From positions 1 to 34,365 of the forward strand of contig VFKD01000177.1 of NCBI GenBank assembly GCA_009885735.1: a stretch of DNA of 34,365 bases, given 5' to 3'. Position 1 is the first letter of the stretch. Each line of letters starts with the position of its first letter. The stretch comes from a bacterium. GTDB taxonomy: Bacteria > Armatimonadota > Chthonomonadetes > Chthonomonadales > CAJBBX01. Of this stretch, positions 24,251-33,035 are shown one piece after another. The translations under genes and the position numbers were made by a program. A model generated the notes under the pieces. The model was given only the letters and a program-made list of their open reading frames with translations. It had not been told where the DNA came from and did not search any database.

Positions 24251-24522
24251 ATTCATTGGGTTCATGCGGCCGTATCATGGTTCGAGTATCGCAATCTTGG
24301 CCGCATGCTGTTGAAGTCAGTCAGTCCGGGAGTGCAATGGAGCTCTCCACGGCCGGGTCGGACACTGGGCACCGCAACGATCGGTGCTCGCGCGGATGGC
24401 GACAGGCGGAACAAGCGTAACCGTCTCGTCGTCTCGCAGTGTACGGAGGGTCGAGTAATCGACCTGCAAGTTGTTAAATGTCGAGTCGTTCTCATCAATC
24501 TGTCGTTCGGAGGATCTCAGAA
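24251..24522 (+). other. Long structured 5' leader of the prepilin gene
   Basis: About 270 bases with no credible gene but several clean stems: CATGCGGCC/GGCCGCATG (24263-24271 with 24299-24307), GCACCG/CGGTGC (24369-24374 with 24382-24387), and GGTCGA/TCGACC around a GTAA tetraloop (24449-24464). GGAGG at 24509-24513 is the prepilin ribosome binding site. This could be a cis-regulatory RNA; I cannot match it to a known riboswitch class. Confidence 0.4.
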
Positions 24523-25332
24523 ATGTTGTCACGCAAGAAGGGTTTCACGCTCATCGAGTTGCTTGTCGTGATCGCTATTATCGCGATATTGGCTGCAATT
24601 CTGTTCCCGGTGTTTGCTCAGGCTCGTGAGAAGGCCCGCGGCATCACCTGTATCAGCAACGAGAAGAACGTTCTCACCGGTATCCTGATGTATGCTCAAG
24701 ACTACGACGAGACCATCATCCCTTGGCTCACCCGGCGTGAGTACACCGGACAGCCTGTCAAAGAGCGAAGCTGGGTCTTCAAGCTGCAGCCGTACATCAA
24801 GAACGGCGACATCATCCCAAACCAGAAGAAGCCCCGCGACATCATGACCTGCCCGTCATTCAACCAGGGCAACTACCTCAAGGCAGCCGATGCAGCTGAC
24901 TGCGATGGTAACGGCACCCCCGGTTCGTCCGGCCTTCAGGACTGGCTGAACAATGTTCGCGAGTTCCAGGCCCAGTTCGGCATCGCGTTCGACATGCCCA
25001 CGCTTGTCGGCAGCGGCACCCAATCTGACCCGTACTTCCAGTTCCCAGGAAGCCGCGGCTCGTATGACGGCCGACCGACTCGAAGCTTGGCAGACATTCT
25101 TCGCCCGGCAGAGACGGCCATGATGTCCGACGGTATCTCCCTCGTGTTCGAGCCTGGCTTTATCGGGATCTCGATGGGCTGCGAAGCAGCTTACATGCAC
25201 CAGGAGGGCGGCAACCTTGGCTTCCTTGATGGTCATGCCAAGAGAATCGCCCGTAACAACGAGCGCTACCTCGCACAGCGATCTGGTGATGGCGCGTGGT
25301 ACAAGAAGTATCATACGTTCTCAATCGAGTAG
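24523..25332 (+). CDS. Type IV prepilin-like protein with H-X9-DG motif
   Basis: A 269-residue prepilin/pseudopilin. The class III signal is MLSRKKG, cut before [19 protein letters not shown]; Glu at mature position 5 is present and the first Phe would be methylated. The helix ends [12 protein letters not shown], a form typical of Armatimonadota and Planctomycetes, followed by [19 protein letters not shown]. Near the C-terminus His, nine residues and Asp-Gly form the H-X9-DG motif ([13 protein letters not shown]). The ATG at 24523 has GGAGG 9 bases upstream. It is followed closely by a small lipoprotein gene. Processing needs a PilD-type peptidase, not present in this window; a PilB/GspE ATPase gene lies at 33161. 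Confidence 0.93.
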   Translation: MLSRKKGFTLIELLVVIAIIAILAAILFPVFAQAREKARGITCISNEKNVLTGILMYAQDYDETIIPWLTRREYTGQPVKERSWVFKLQPYIKNGDIIPNQKKPRDIMTCPSFNQGNYLKAADAADCDGNGTPGSSGLQDWLNNVREFQAQFGIAFDMPTLVGSGTQSDPYFQFPGSRGSYDGRPTRSLADILRPAETAMMSDGISLVFEPGFIGISMGCEAAYMHQEGGNLGFLDGHAKRIARNNERYLAQRSGDGAWYKKYHTFSIE

Positions 25333-25345
25333 GAGATTGACCTTG

Positions 25346-25558
25346 ATGTTTAAGCAAGCGGTTGGTAGGGTACTAGCAGCTAGTCTCGCGATGGGAGTAG
25401 TACTCCCCCTTATCGCCGGGTGCAGCAGCAAGGAAGAGTCGCCGAAGGTGAGCGGTGGGACCTACTACACGGGTCCCATGAAGAAGAAGAGCGAAGCCTC
25501 CGGCGCAGACGCAGCCTCACAGCCTGGGAAGGGCGCCGACACAAAAGAAGGCAACTAA
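25346..25558 (+). CDS. Small lipoprotein with YYTGPM motif
   Basis: A 70-residue predicted lipoprotein. A hydrophobic signal ends in the lipobox LIAGC (lipidated Cys near residue 26), followed by a short hydrophilic tail. The tail holds GGTYYTGPMKKK, shared with the protein encoded at 25673. AGGAG overlapping the prepilin stop, 10 bases upstream, supports ATG 25346. It begins 13 bases after the prepilin, so co-transcription is likely, and a strong terminator follows. Such a short tail suggests an accessory or interaction peptide at the membrane; the function is unknown. Confidence 0.75.
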   Translation: MFKQAVGRVLAASLAMGVVLPLIAGCSSKEESPKVSGGTYYTGPMKKKSEASGADAASQPGKGADTKEGN

Positions 25559-25575
25559 CCAGGTGCATGTTCTAT

Positions 25576-25616
25576 ACTTCCGGGAGCGGCAGCCGCCGCT
25601 CCCGGAAGTTTTGCTT
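25576..25616 (+). terminator. Rho-independent terminator after the prepilin/lipoprotein pair
   Basis: A perfect 14-bp GC-rich stem (25576-25589 with 25596-25609), a 6-base loop and a T-rich tail TTTGCTTT. It closes the transcript of the prepilin and the small lipoprotein. Confidence 0.88.
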
Positions 25617-25672
25617 TGGAGTACTCATACATTGCGCGCCCAGTAGTGTAGTATGGGCGCAGGAATACTAAC

Positions 25673-25972
25673 ATGGATTCTAGGTCATCACTGAAGCGCC
25701 TAACAGGCGTTATGGTTTTTCTGATTGCTGTTGCAGGCTATGTGTGGTGGAATGCGTCTCAGCCGCCTCCCAAACCCAGGCCAGAAGGCGGATCTGTTTA
25801 CTACACGGGACCCATGCGAAACAAAGGCAATCCAAATCTGTATGGAACGGACGACGGTAAAGCTGCTCCCGCTCCGCCTGGCGACCTGCCGGCAGCGAAA
25901 CGCGACACCGGCATCACCGGTGTGCGCGAGGTCATGACGACCGAGGCAAGCACTCCCAATACCGGAAAGTAG
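25673..25972 (+). CDS. Small membrane-anchored protein with YYTGPM motif
   Basis: A 99-residue protein. Residues about 9-27 form one membrane segment (LTGVMVFLIAVAGYVWW), with a proline-rich tail outside. GGSVYYTGPMRNK near 38-50 matches GGTYYTGPMKKK of the lipoprotein at 25346, at a similar distance from the membrane anchor. The rest is Pro/Ala/Thr-rich. AGGA 8 bases before the ATG is a fair ribosome binding site. It lies between two terminators, so it is probably its own transcription unit. I recognise no characterised family. Confidence 0.7.
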   Translation: MDSRSSLKRLTGVMVFLIAVAGYVWWNASQPPPKPRPEGGSVYYTGPMRNKGNPNLYGTDDGKAAPAPPGDLPAAKRDTGITGVREVMTTEASTPNTGK

Positions 25973-25978
25973 GTCTCT

Positions 25979-26012
25979 GCCCGCCGCAAGACCTGCGGCG
26001 GGCGGTTACTTT
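25979..26012 (+). terminator. Probable terminator after the YYTGPM membrane protein
   Basis: GCCCGCCGCA (25979-25988) pairs perfectly with TGCGGCGGGC (25994-26003) around a 5-base loop. The tail GGTTACTTTG is only weakly T-rich. Confidence 0.65.
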
Positions 26013-26061
26013 GCCTTGTACCACGCAGAAACACTGGCTGTCGCGGTAAGATGAACTTGAC

Positions 26062-27417
26062 ATGCCACGAGCGAATCGAACTGTTCAGGATACGTCGCAC
26101 GAGGGACAAACCAGCGTTGGTGTGGTGAGCAAGCGACGGCGTGTCGCCCTTGCGCTAGCATTGGCCGTGGTTGGTGGGGCGCTCTGGATTAGGTTCGGGG
26201 GCGCACTCTCGTCCCCAGAGCAGCTCCTCAAGCTGTCCAATGAAGTTCGGCTCGTGGCTGCACCGGACGTTCCAGCATCCGATGCCCCCGACGTTCGCGA
26301 AAAGCTCGCGAAGCTCTCCGTGGAGGCCCTCCCTGTTGCGCCAGAGGAGCTTGTGGCGGCAGCGCGCAGGCGTCTCGATCTAGGGGATCTCCTCACTGCC
26401 CGAGCGCTCATATTGAAGGTCTCTCTCGGTGGCGACGTCCAGGTGTATGGCGCGGCACAAGAGACGCTGGCCCTCACCTGCAAGAATCTGGGACTTCTTG
26501 ATGAAGCCCGTACGGCGTGCGAGCGACTCATCAAGCTAGACCCTCGGGGCGCCGCCAGCCGGATATCATTGGCCGATACTTTGGACCTGATCGGGCAGAA
26601 AGACGACGCGGCAGCCGCGTTGGCTGATGCCCTCGATAACCTTCGCCCACGCGACATTCACGGGATTCTCGCGCTTTCTCGCGCCTACAATAGGCGCTAT
26701 AACAACCCAAAGGCACTGGAACTTGCGTTGAAGTCGCTCGATCTTGGTCCCACGGAGCCAGAAGTGGCCGTTTACGTCGCCGCCCTTGAGATCAAGCAGG
26801 GTAGGATTCTTGACGCGGAGAATCGGCTCAGCGCGCTGATACGCGGTGGAGCCAAATCCGCCCGTACACACCGACTCATGGCGGAACTGCTGGCCGCCAA
26901 ACCAAACGCTGATTCTCTCGCTGGCAGGCGTGAACACCACCTACTTACCGCGCTCCAACACGACCCTGCCGAAGTACGTGCCGCCGAGGAGTTGGTCAAG
27001 CTCTACAATGCTGCCAGCCGCTGGAAGGAGTGCGCGTACGTAGCGGCGCTGGCCCTCGTACACGACCCGCGCAATGGCTCGCTGCGCATGCTCTACTCGT
27101 CGGCTCTCGGCAAGCTCGGAAATCAGTCCGAGGCCCAACAACAGCGAGACATCGCCCATACGGCACTGGCGCTTGACCGTGAGATTAGTCAGCTCGTTAC
27201 GCTGAAGAACAACCGACCGTATGATCCGGCTCTGCGTGTTCGCCTCTCGGCGGCTTATCGGAAACAGGGTCGGTACACTGCTGCGCTGTCCGAAGCCCAG
27301 GCGGCTTACGTAGTTGACAGGCACAAAGGGGTAGGTCGCCTCGCGCTCGAAGTAGTTTCGCGTGAGCTGGGAATTGAGATGCCAATCGTCAAAATGCCGG
27401 CAAAGACCCACCCATGA
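26062..27417 (+). CDS. TPR-repeat protein with N-terminal membrane anchor
   Basis: A 451-residue protein. A basic stretch (KRRR) precedes one membrane segment at about 28-46 (ALALALAVVGGALWIRF), and the rest is an extracytoplasmic helical-repeat domain. TPR-like units are visible, for example LGLLDEARTACERLIKLDP near 145 and NPKALELALKSLDLGP near 215, with another near 400 (GRYTAALSEAQAAYVVD). The start is uncertain: ATG 26062 lacks a strong ribosome binding site, and GTG 26122 is an alternative. It overlaps the next gene by ATGA (27414-27417), so translation is coupled. TPR proteins beside ASPIC/UnbV proteins are a common pairing; a scaffold role is inferred. Confidence 0.85.
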   Translation: MPRANRTVQDTSHEGQTSVGVVSKRRRVALALALAVVGGALWIRFGGALSSPEQLLKLSNEVRLVAAPDVPASDAPDVREKLAKLSVEALPVAPEELVAAARRRLDLGDLLTARALILKVSLGGDVQVYGAAQETLALTCKNLGLLDEARTACERLIKLDPRGAASRISLADTLDLIGQKDDAAAALADALDNLRPRDIHGILALSRAYNRRYNNPKALELALKSLDLGPTEPEVAVYVAALEIKQGRILDAENRLSALIRGGAKSARTHRLMAELLAAKPNADSLAGRREHHLLTALQHDPAEVRAAEELVKLYNAASRWKECAYVAALALVHDPRNGSLRMLYSSALGKLGNQSEAQQQRDIAHTALALDREISQLVTLKNNRPYDPALRVRLSAAYRKQGRYTAALSEAQAAYVVDRHKGVGRLALEVVSRELGIEMPIVKMPAKTHP

Positions 27418-29111
27418 AATTACGATTCCTCACCGTGCTCTGCGTGGTTCTCTTCGTGCCAGGGTGCAAGAGAGGAAACTCAGGTCAGCCACCCACCATT
27501 CGGCAGCCCGCTCCCGAGGTGCGTTTTCGCGACGTAGCCGCCGAGGTTGGCCTAACTGCATCTCGGCACAATGGAGCGTTTGGAGAGAGGTGGATGCCGG
27601 AGTCGATTGGCGGAGGCGGCGCCTTCATCGACTATAACGCGGATGGATTTCTGGACGTACTGGTGGTAAACGGAGACTGGTGGCCGGGGCACCCATACAA
27701 AGGCACCCGTCCAACCTTGTTGCTCTTTCGCAACGAAGGCGGCAAGCGCTTCACCGATGTAACGAAAGCCACCGGTCTCGCGATCTCGCTTCAGGGAATG
27801 GGAGCGGCGGTTGGAGACTATGATGGAGACGGCTTCGACGATCTGTTCATCAGCGGGGTGGGCGAGTGCAGGCTGTTTCACAACGTACGAGGAGAGAAGT
27901 TCAAAGATGTCACATCGGTTAGTGGGCTGAACGACCCTGGGTGGTCGTCAAGCGCCGCCTGGCTCGACTATAACCGAGATGGCCGGCTAGACCTGTTTGT
28001 GTGTCACTATCTGCGTTGGACTCCCGCGCTGAATGTTCGATGCGGCACCACGTTTCCCACCTACTGCAGGCCGCAGGAGTATGAACCTGAGACATGCCGG
28101 CTCTACAAGGGCAGCGGAGACGGCCGTTTTCAGGATGTCACCAAGGCCTCGGGCATTCAGACGGAGGATTCGAAGGCGCTTGGCGTCGTGGTTCGCGACT
28201 TCAACCAGGATGGCTTTCCGGACATCATGGTTGCAAACGACATGACGCCGAACAGGCTTTTTATGGGTACTCGTTCCGGCAGGTTCGAGGAGCAAGGAAT
28301 GCAGCTTGGAATCGGGCTTACGGAAACTGGACAAGTGCGAGGTTCGATGGGAATGGATGCCGCCCAGTGCTGGCCCGATGGCGGCCTGGGAGTCGCCATT
28401 GGAAACTTCTTTGGTGAAGGAGTGGACCTCTACCGTGCAGGGACCTCCGGTCTGTTCACGGAACTAGCGACGCAGGCGGGCCTAAGGAAGCCATCACAGC
28501 CCTATGTAACATTCGGGCTGCTGTTCCTGGATGCGGATAATGATGGCGATCAAGACCTCTATATCGCGAACGGGAACATCTATGACAACGTAAAGCTCAT
28601 GGACCCGAAACAGACCCACGCGCAGCCGGGCCAGCTCTTTGCAAACGATGGCAACGGCCAGTTCACCGACGCGGGTCCAGCGGGTGACATCGGTCTGCCC
28701 TCGGTTGGTCGAGGCGCCTGTCGAGGGGATTTCGATAATGATGGCAGGGTGGACCTGCTGCTCGTGCCGAACAGCGGACCGGTGCGTCTCCTCCGCAACG
28801 AGACTCTAACTCCGAACCATTGGCTCTCGATCGAACTCCTGGGCGTACTGCGCAATACTAATGGTCTTGGCGCACAAGTACAGCTTGAAGCCGGCACTCT
28901 GAAACTCACCGCAGAGGCAGCGAGTGGCTCCAGCTACTTGTCAGAGAGCGATCAGCGTCTCCACTTCGGCTTGGGAGGCGCGACTCGAGTGGATACGATA
29001 CGGGTTACCTGGCCGGACGGCTTAGTCTCGGTCATTAGGGACCAACCCGTGGATCGTGTCATTCCAGTAAACCATCCAACGGTCCATTACAAGACATTGG
29101 GACGTACATGA
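27414..29111 (+). CDS. FG-GAP/VCBS repeat and ASPIC/UnbV lipoprotein (CRTAC1-like)
   Basis: A 565-residue surface protein. The N-terminal signal ends FVPGC, a lipobox with Cys18. Residues about 35-460 hold FG-GAP/VCBS repeats of a beta-propeller, with calcium-type loops such as DYNADGFLD, DYDGDGFDD, DYNRDGRLD, DFNQDGFPD, DADNDGDQD and DFDNDGRVD. The C-terminal ASPIC/UnbV domain spans about 470-550 (NHWLSIELLG to HFGLGG and VTWPDG). The family resembles CRTAC1 and is common in Planctomycetes, Acidobacteria and Armatimonadota. It probably acts in adhesion or binding. Its ATG overlaps the TPR gene stop. Confidence 0.93.
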   Translation: MKLRFLTVLCVVLFVPGCKRGNSGQPPTIRQPAPEVRFRDVAAEVGLTASRHNGAFGERWMPESIGGGGAFIDYNADGFLDVLVVNGDWWPGHPYKGTRPTLLLFRNEGGKRFTDVTKATGLAISLQGMGAAVGDYDGDGFDDLFISGVGECRLFHNVRGEKFKDVTSVSGLNDPGWSSSAAWLDYNRDGRLDLFVCHYLRWTPALNVRCGTTFPTYCRPQEYEPETCRLYKGSGDGRFQDVTKASGIQTEDSKALGVVVRDFNQDGFPDIMVANDMTPNRLFMGTRSGRFEEQGMQLGIGLTETGQVRGSMGMDAAQCWPDGGLGVAIGNFFGEGVDLYRAGTSGLFTELATQAGLRKPSQPYVTFGLLFLDADNDGDQDLYIANGNIYDNVKLMDPKQTHAQPGQLFANDGNGQFTDAGPAGDIGLPSVGRGACRGDFDNDGRVDLLLVPNSGPVRLLRNETLTPNHWLSIELLGVLRNTNGLGAQVQLEAGTLKLTAEAASGSSYLSESDQRLHFGLGGATRVDTIRVTWPDGLVSVIRDQPVDRVIPVNHPTVHYKTLGRT

Positions 29112-29138
29112 TTCCTGAATACTGGGGCAACCTTCAGC

Positions 29139-30257
29139 ATGGCGGATAACCAACCTGGAACTGGGCGAAGGGGCGAAGGCGCTTGGACCGTGCGCCTGTG
29201 TACCGTCAGCGGCATACCCATTCGCCTTCACTTCACGTTCCTGGTTCTGCTTCTTTGGCTTGGCCTATCTGCGTCGAAAGTGTCGGGCGGCAGTTGGCAG
29301 GGATTTGCCTTCATCGCGAGCGTGTTTGGCTGCGTCATACTTCACGAGCTTGGCCACAGCCTGGTTGCACAACGGTTCGGCATCGGGGTCGCCGAGATTG
29401 TTCTCTACCCCATGGGAGGAGTGGCTCGCCTGGAGCGCCTGCCCAAGCCTCCACAGGAGTTTTGGATCGCGCTGGCAGGTCCCGCGGTCAACGTGGTCAT
29501 CGCCGGCATTCTGTGGCCAATAATCGCTGCTCGCGGAGGTATGTCGCCGTGGGAACAGTTGTCACCGGTGGGCGGGAACTGGCTTCAGCAGCTCATGGGT
29601 GCGAACCTTGTGCTGGCTGCGTTCAATATGCTGCCGGCCTTCCCGATGGATGGTGGTCGCGTGCTTCGCTCGCTGCTCGCGTTTCGCATGGGCGAGGTGA
29701 AGGCCACCGAGCTGGCTGCATCGATTGGTCAGTTGGCCGCGTTCGGGCTCGGCCTTGCCGGACTGGTTTACAGCTCAATCATCCTTCTGTTCATCGCTTT
29801 CTTCGTCTACATTGGCGCGGGCCAGGAAGCAGCAATGTATCGCGGAAGAGCGCTTGTGGGCGGAGTTCCTACCAAGGAGGCAATGATTACAGAGTTTAAG
29901 TGTCTCCCTGCAGATGCCACTATTGGTCAGGCTGCGGACCTGCTGCTCGAGACCTCGCAGCAGGACTTCCCCGTGGTCCATGGCAGCGAGATACTCGGCG
30001 TTCTCAGCAGGCAGGCGCTGCTGCGCGGGTTAGCCGTTGAGGGACCCTCTGGATACGTGGTCGGCGCGATGACACGTGACTATCCCCGCGCGGAACCCGA
30101 CGACGACCTGGAGGAGACCGTGGCAAGGCTGCAGGCCTCGGGCCAGTCCTGCATGCTGGTGATGGAAGATGAGACGATCAAGGGGCTGCTGACGATGGAG
30201 AACCTTGCTGAGTTCCTGGTTGTCCGACAGATCACCGCGTCTCGTCGACGCACCTAA
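29139..30257 (+). CDS. Site-2 protease family (M50) membrane metalloprotease with CBS domains
   Basis: A 372-residue intramembrane protease. HELGH at 69-73 inside a membrane helix provides two zinc histidines and the catalytic Glu70. NMLPAFPMDGGRVL has the third ligand, Asp171. About six membrane segments are visible up to residue 230. Two CBS-type units follow (about 242-365), which usually bind adenine nucleotides and regulate activity. This layout matches SpoIVFB/Rip3-type proteases. The ribosome binding site before ATG 29139 is weak. It lies 27 bases after the ASPIC gene and 3 bases before the GHL10 gene, suggesting one operon. The substrate is unknown; an anti-sigma factor is not encoded in the window. 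Confidence 0.93.
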   Translation: MADNQPGTGRRGEGAWTVRLCTVSGIPIRLHFTFLVLLLWLGLSASKVSGGSWQGFAFIASVFGCVILHELGHSLVAQRFGIGVAEIVLYPMGGVARLERLPKPPQEFWIALAGPAVNVVIAGILWPIIAARGGMSPWEQLSPVGGNWLQQLMGANLVLAAFNMLPAFPMDGGRVLRSLLAFRMGEVKATELAASIGQLAAFGLGLAGLVYSSIILLFIAFFVYIGAGQEAAMYRGRALVGGVPTKEAMITEFKCLPADATIGQAADLLLETSQQDFPVVHGSEILGVLSRQALLRGLAVEGPSGYVVGAMTRDYPRAEPDDDLEETVARLQASGQSCMLVMEDETIKGLLTMENLAEFLVVRQITASRRRT

Positions 30258-30260
30258 CAA

Positions 30261-32408
30261 ATGCGCTGGACGCTCGCGCTTCTGGCGTGCCTTCTATGCG
30301 GGGCTGCTCGTGCTCAGCCCGCTCCGGAGATTCGCGCATTCTGGGTGGATGCGTTTAACCCTGGCGCTCGGAGCGCGTCCGAGATCGATCTTCTCCTCAA
30401 GCGAGTACGGCAGACAAACTGCAATGCTGTGTTCGTTCAGATGCGCAAGGGCGCCGATGCCTATTATCTCTCCCGCTACGACCCCTGGGCCAGCAACAGC
30501 AAGCGCTTCGACGCACTGGCCTACCTGATCAGGCAGGCTCACTCAAGTGTGCCCAGAATACAGGTTCATGCGTGGCTCAACACGTTTGCCGTTGGCAAGA
30601 CCCGAGGCAACCCGATGCACATCGCAGCTCGTCATCCCGATTGGCTCAGCATGTCGGACACGGGTGAGAGCTACGATAATGAGGCTACTAAGGTAGACCC
30701 GGGTCATCCAGGCGCGTCGGACTGGACAGCGAGGGTCTATCTGGACGTTCTTCGACACTACGATGTGGACGGAGTTCACTTCGACTTTGTCCGATACGGC
30801 TCAACAGGTCGAAAGGGCAATTGGGGCTACAATCCGGCGAGTGTGGCGCGATTCAACAGAAGGTTCGGACGCACCGGTAAGCCGCCTGCGGACGACCCCG
30901 AATGGATGCAGTGGCGACGCGATCAGGTCACCCAATTCGTGCGCCGGGTCTATGCTCAGGCACAGCGGGTCAAACCAAGGGCGATGATATCAGCAGCTAC
31001 TATCACATGGCAGAACGGGCCGAAGAGCCGCGCCGAGTATGCTGCTAAAACGGCCGGTATGACGAGGGTCTTCCAGGACTGGCGTGCCTGGATGCAGGAG
31101 GGCATCCTCGACCTGAACTGCCAGATGAGCTACTTCTCCGAACAGCGTCACCCAGACTACTTTCGCAACTGGACAGCCTTCGGACGAGCAAACAGGTATG
31201 GCAGGTGGGTCACTGCAGGCATCGGTTTGTGGATGAACACGATTGCTGGAAGCATGCGTCAGATCCGGACTGCCCTCGCGAGTGTCAGGGCAGGTGCGGC
31301 ACAGGGTGTCTTGCTCTACTCGTATGCAGGCACCAACGCAAACTCTCGCGGCTCCGAGCAAAACTATGACGAGCACCTCTACTCCGCGCTCGCAACAGAC
31401 TCCACAAACGCACTTCCGGCGCCATTTGCGAGACCCGTGGCTTTTCCAGCAATGCCTTGGAAGAGCAGTCCCAAGACCGGGACAGTGATGGGCTACGCTG
31501 TCGCGGGGCCTGATCTTGTGCCCGCGGATGGCGCGCGGATTGTGCTTAGTGGACCTGAAACGAGGGTGATACGCGCAGATGCGCTTGGTTTCTACGCATT
31601 CGTGGGCCTGAAACCGGGCTGGTATCGGGTCGCGTTGGAGTCAAGCGGCAACACGAAGGGAATCATGGTTCAGGCCAAGGCCGGCGTCGCTGAGATCGTT
31701 CCAACGTTGCTGGGTGCGCCTCTGTCTGGCTTGCGGAATTCGGTGGAAGATGCGTACCTGGCGCCGATGGGAAGCCGCGTAGCTCTGCTTGACGTCGAAA
31801 CCATCATCGGCACGGACGTCACCGAGAACGTGCTCTATGTGTCAAGCCCGAACACTGGCGATACACTGCGCGTAATTCTGCCTGATTCGCCCGGCATAGC
31901 GATTCAGCAGGGAGATCGAGTAGCGGTCATGGGTGAGGTCGGGGAGGTGCGGGGCGAGCGGGCCCTCCTCAACGCGAAAACGATGTACCTTGGACCTACA
32001 AACGTCGAACTTGATGGTGGCAAGCGATGGCGACGGATTCAATACAGCGGCATCGTAAGCAGGGTAAGTGCCGACAGCATCACTGTCAAGACAGGGGCCG
32101 GCGCAGTGGAAGTGCTGCTTGCCTCGCGAAAAGCGCCCGGAGTCGAGGATGAACTCGTGGAGGCGCACGTACCGGAGATGGGTGCGCGAGTTACGGTGCT
32201 GGGTATCCTCATGTCCACTGCGGACGCTGCCGGTGTACGGGCGCTTCGCTTGGTACCCGGCGGCCCAGGGGATATTGTGACGATTGGAGCGCCCGTGAAG
32301 TCCAACCCGAGCTTGGGGCTGGACTGGATCGTCGTCGCGCTTCTTGTTCTGGTCATCCTTCGGGCGGTCTTCAACGGGCTCAAGGCAATACGCTCCGACA
32401 GGGCGTGA
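30261..32408 (+). CDS. GHL10-family glycosidase-like protein with C-terminal membrane anchor
   Basis: A 715-residue exported protein. A signal peptide covers 1-18 (ending ARA). Residues about 22-385 match the GHL10 (DUF187) glycosyl-hydrolase-like TIM barrel: EIRAFWVDAFNPG at the start and YDVDGVHFDFVRYG at 167-180, where Asp170 and Asp175 are candidate catalytic residues. Residues about 405-475 look like a carboxypeptidase-regulatory-type beta-sandwich (VLSGPETRVIRADALGFYAF). Two beta-rich, OB-like segments follow (about 500-670), and a membrane helix at about 690-708 anchors the C-terminus. It starts 3 bases after the M50 protease stop. The likely role is cell-wall or polysaccharide processing; the substrate is unknown. 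Confidence 0.88.
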   Translation: MRWTLALLACLLCGAARAQPAPEIRAFWVDAFNPGARSASEIDLLLKRVRQTNCNAVFVQMRKGADAYYLSRYDPWASNSKRFDALAYLIRQAHSSVPRIQVHAWLNTFAVGKTRGNPMHIAARHPDWLSMSDTGESYDNEATKVDPGHPGASDWTARVYLDVLRHYDVDGVHFDFVRYGSTGRKGNWGYNPASVARFNRRFGRTGKPPADDPEWMQWRRDQVTQFVRRVYAQAQRVKPRAMISAATITWQNGPKSRAEYAAKTAGMTRVFQDWRAWMQEGILDLNCQMSYFSEQRHPDYFRNWTAFGRANRYGRWVTAGIGLWMNTIAGSMRQIRTALASVRAGAAQGVLLYSYAGTNANSRGSEQNYDEHLYSALATDSTNALPAPFARPVAFPAMPWKSSPKTGTVMGYAVAGPDLVPADGARIVLSGPETRVIRADALGFYAFVGLKPGWYRVALESSGNTKGIMVQAKAGVAEIVPTLLGAPLSGLRNSVEDAYLAPMGSRVALLDVETIIGTDVTENVLYVSSPNTGDTLRVILPDSPGIAIQQGDRVAVMGEVGEVRGERALLNAKTMYLGPTNVELDGGKRWRRIQYSGIVSRVSADSITVKTGAGAVEVLLASRKAPGVEDELVEAHVPEMGARVTVLGILMSTADAAGVRALRLVPGGPGDIVTIGAPVKSNPSLGLDWIVVALLVLVILRAVFNGLKAIRSDRA

Positions 32409-32584
32409 TATCCACTCTGTTTGTCACCGAGGAGGTGCCCAAAACCGATGAATTGCACTCCGGAGCCGCCAATCAGGCGCATTTTCTAAGATATATGCGG
32501 AATCGTGCTCATTGGAGAAGGATTCGCTGAGACCAAGGCGAACTTGGCGCTAGTGTCGTTCATACGTTCAACGGAGGTCATGTG

Positions 32585-32722
32585 ATGGAAGCCTATTGCG
32601 TCAAGTGCAAGTCGAAGAGAGAGATGAAGGATGCGACCGCCATTACCATGAAGAATGGCAAGCCCGCAACGACGGGCACGTGCTCCACCTGTGGCACCAA
32701 GATGTTCAAGATAGGCAAGTAG
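32585..32722 (+). CDS. 45-residue zinc-ribbon protein (DUF5679)
   Basis: A very short gene, easily missed by length cut-offs. Two CxxC pairs (Cys5/Cys8 and Cys33/Cys36) in YCVKCKSK and TCSTCGTK form a zinc ribbon, and the sequence MEAYCVKCKSKREMKDA fits DUF5679. GGAGG lies 7 bases before the ATG. An in-frame GTG sits directly before it. Such proteins are small and widespread in Chloroflexi, Actinobacteria and Armatimonadota; no function is established. It is followed by a strong hairpin. Confidence 0.85.
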   Translation: MEAYCVKCKSKREMKDATAITMKNGKPATTGTCSTCGTKMFKIGK

Positions 32723-32750
32723 CTCCGGCTCTTTTTGCTCGTTGTGAGTT

Positions 32751-32778
32751 GCGGGCTGGACGGCACCGTCCAGCCTGC
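32751..32778. terminator. Strong hairpin after the DUF5679 gene
   Basis: A 10-bp perfect stem (32754-32763 with 32766-32775) is extended to 13 pairs at 32751 and 32778, with one G-T pair. No T-run follows on the plus strand, so termination is plausible but not certain. From here to 33006 I see no convincing gene. Confidence 0.55.
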
Positions 32779-33006
32779 CTATACCCCTCCCGGTTGAGCA
32801 GGTCACCTGTCTGCACGGCCGTGATGGACCCATTGAACCGGTCCACGAGGGTCTTTGCAAGGCAGTCCTGCGTTGCAGACGGCGTCTTGTCGTCGGCGAG
32901 TCTCCACGGGAACCTCATGCTTGGATGGCCACGCTCCATTGACGCGATCCAACGTCGGTTCCACCTATGGAGCCACATGATTCCGCGCCAACGATTCGCA
33001 TCCGAT

Positions 33007-33035
33007 TTGACACCCCGAATAGGTTGCCCTATAAT
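33007..33035 (+). promoter_or_regulatory. Perfect consensus sigma-70 promoter
   Basis: TTGACA at 33007-33012, exactly 17 bases, then TATAAT at 33030-33035. Both boxes match the consensus at all six positions. Transcription would begin near 33042, about 120 bases before the pilB/gspE start. Confidence 0.85.

Noticed and set aside
24360-24470. Cyclic-di-GMP riboswitch in the prepilin leader
   Set aside because: Pilin genes often have one, but I could not find the conserved core bases of the GEMM classes; only generic stems are visible.
32706-32978. 90-codon minus-strand reading frame between DUF5679 and pilB
   Set aside because: It overlaps the hairpin at 32751-32778 and the end of the DUF5679 gene, and shows no recognisable family or convincing start; it could be a remnant but I cannot support it.
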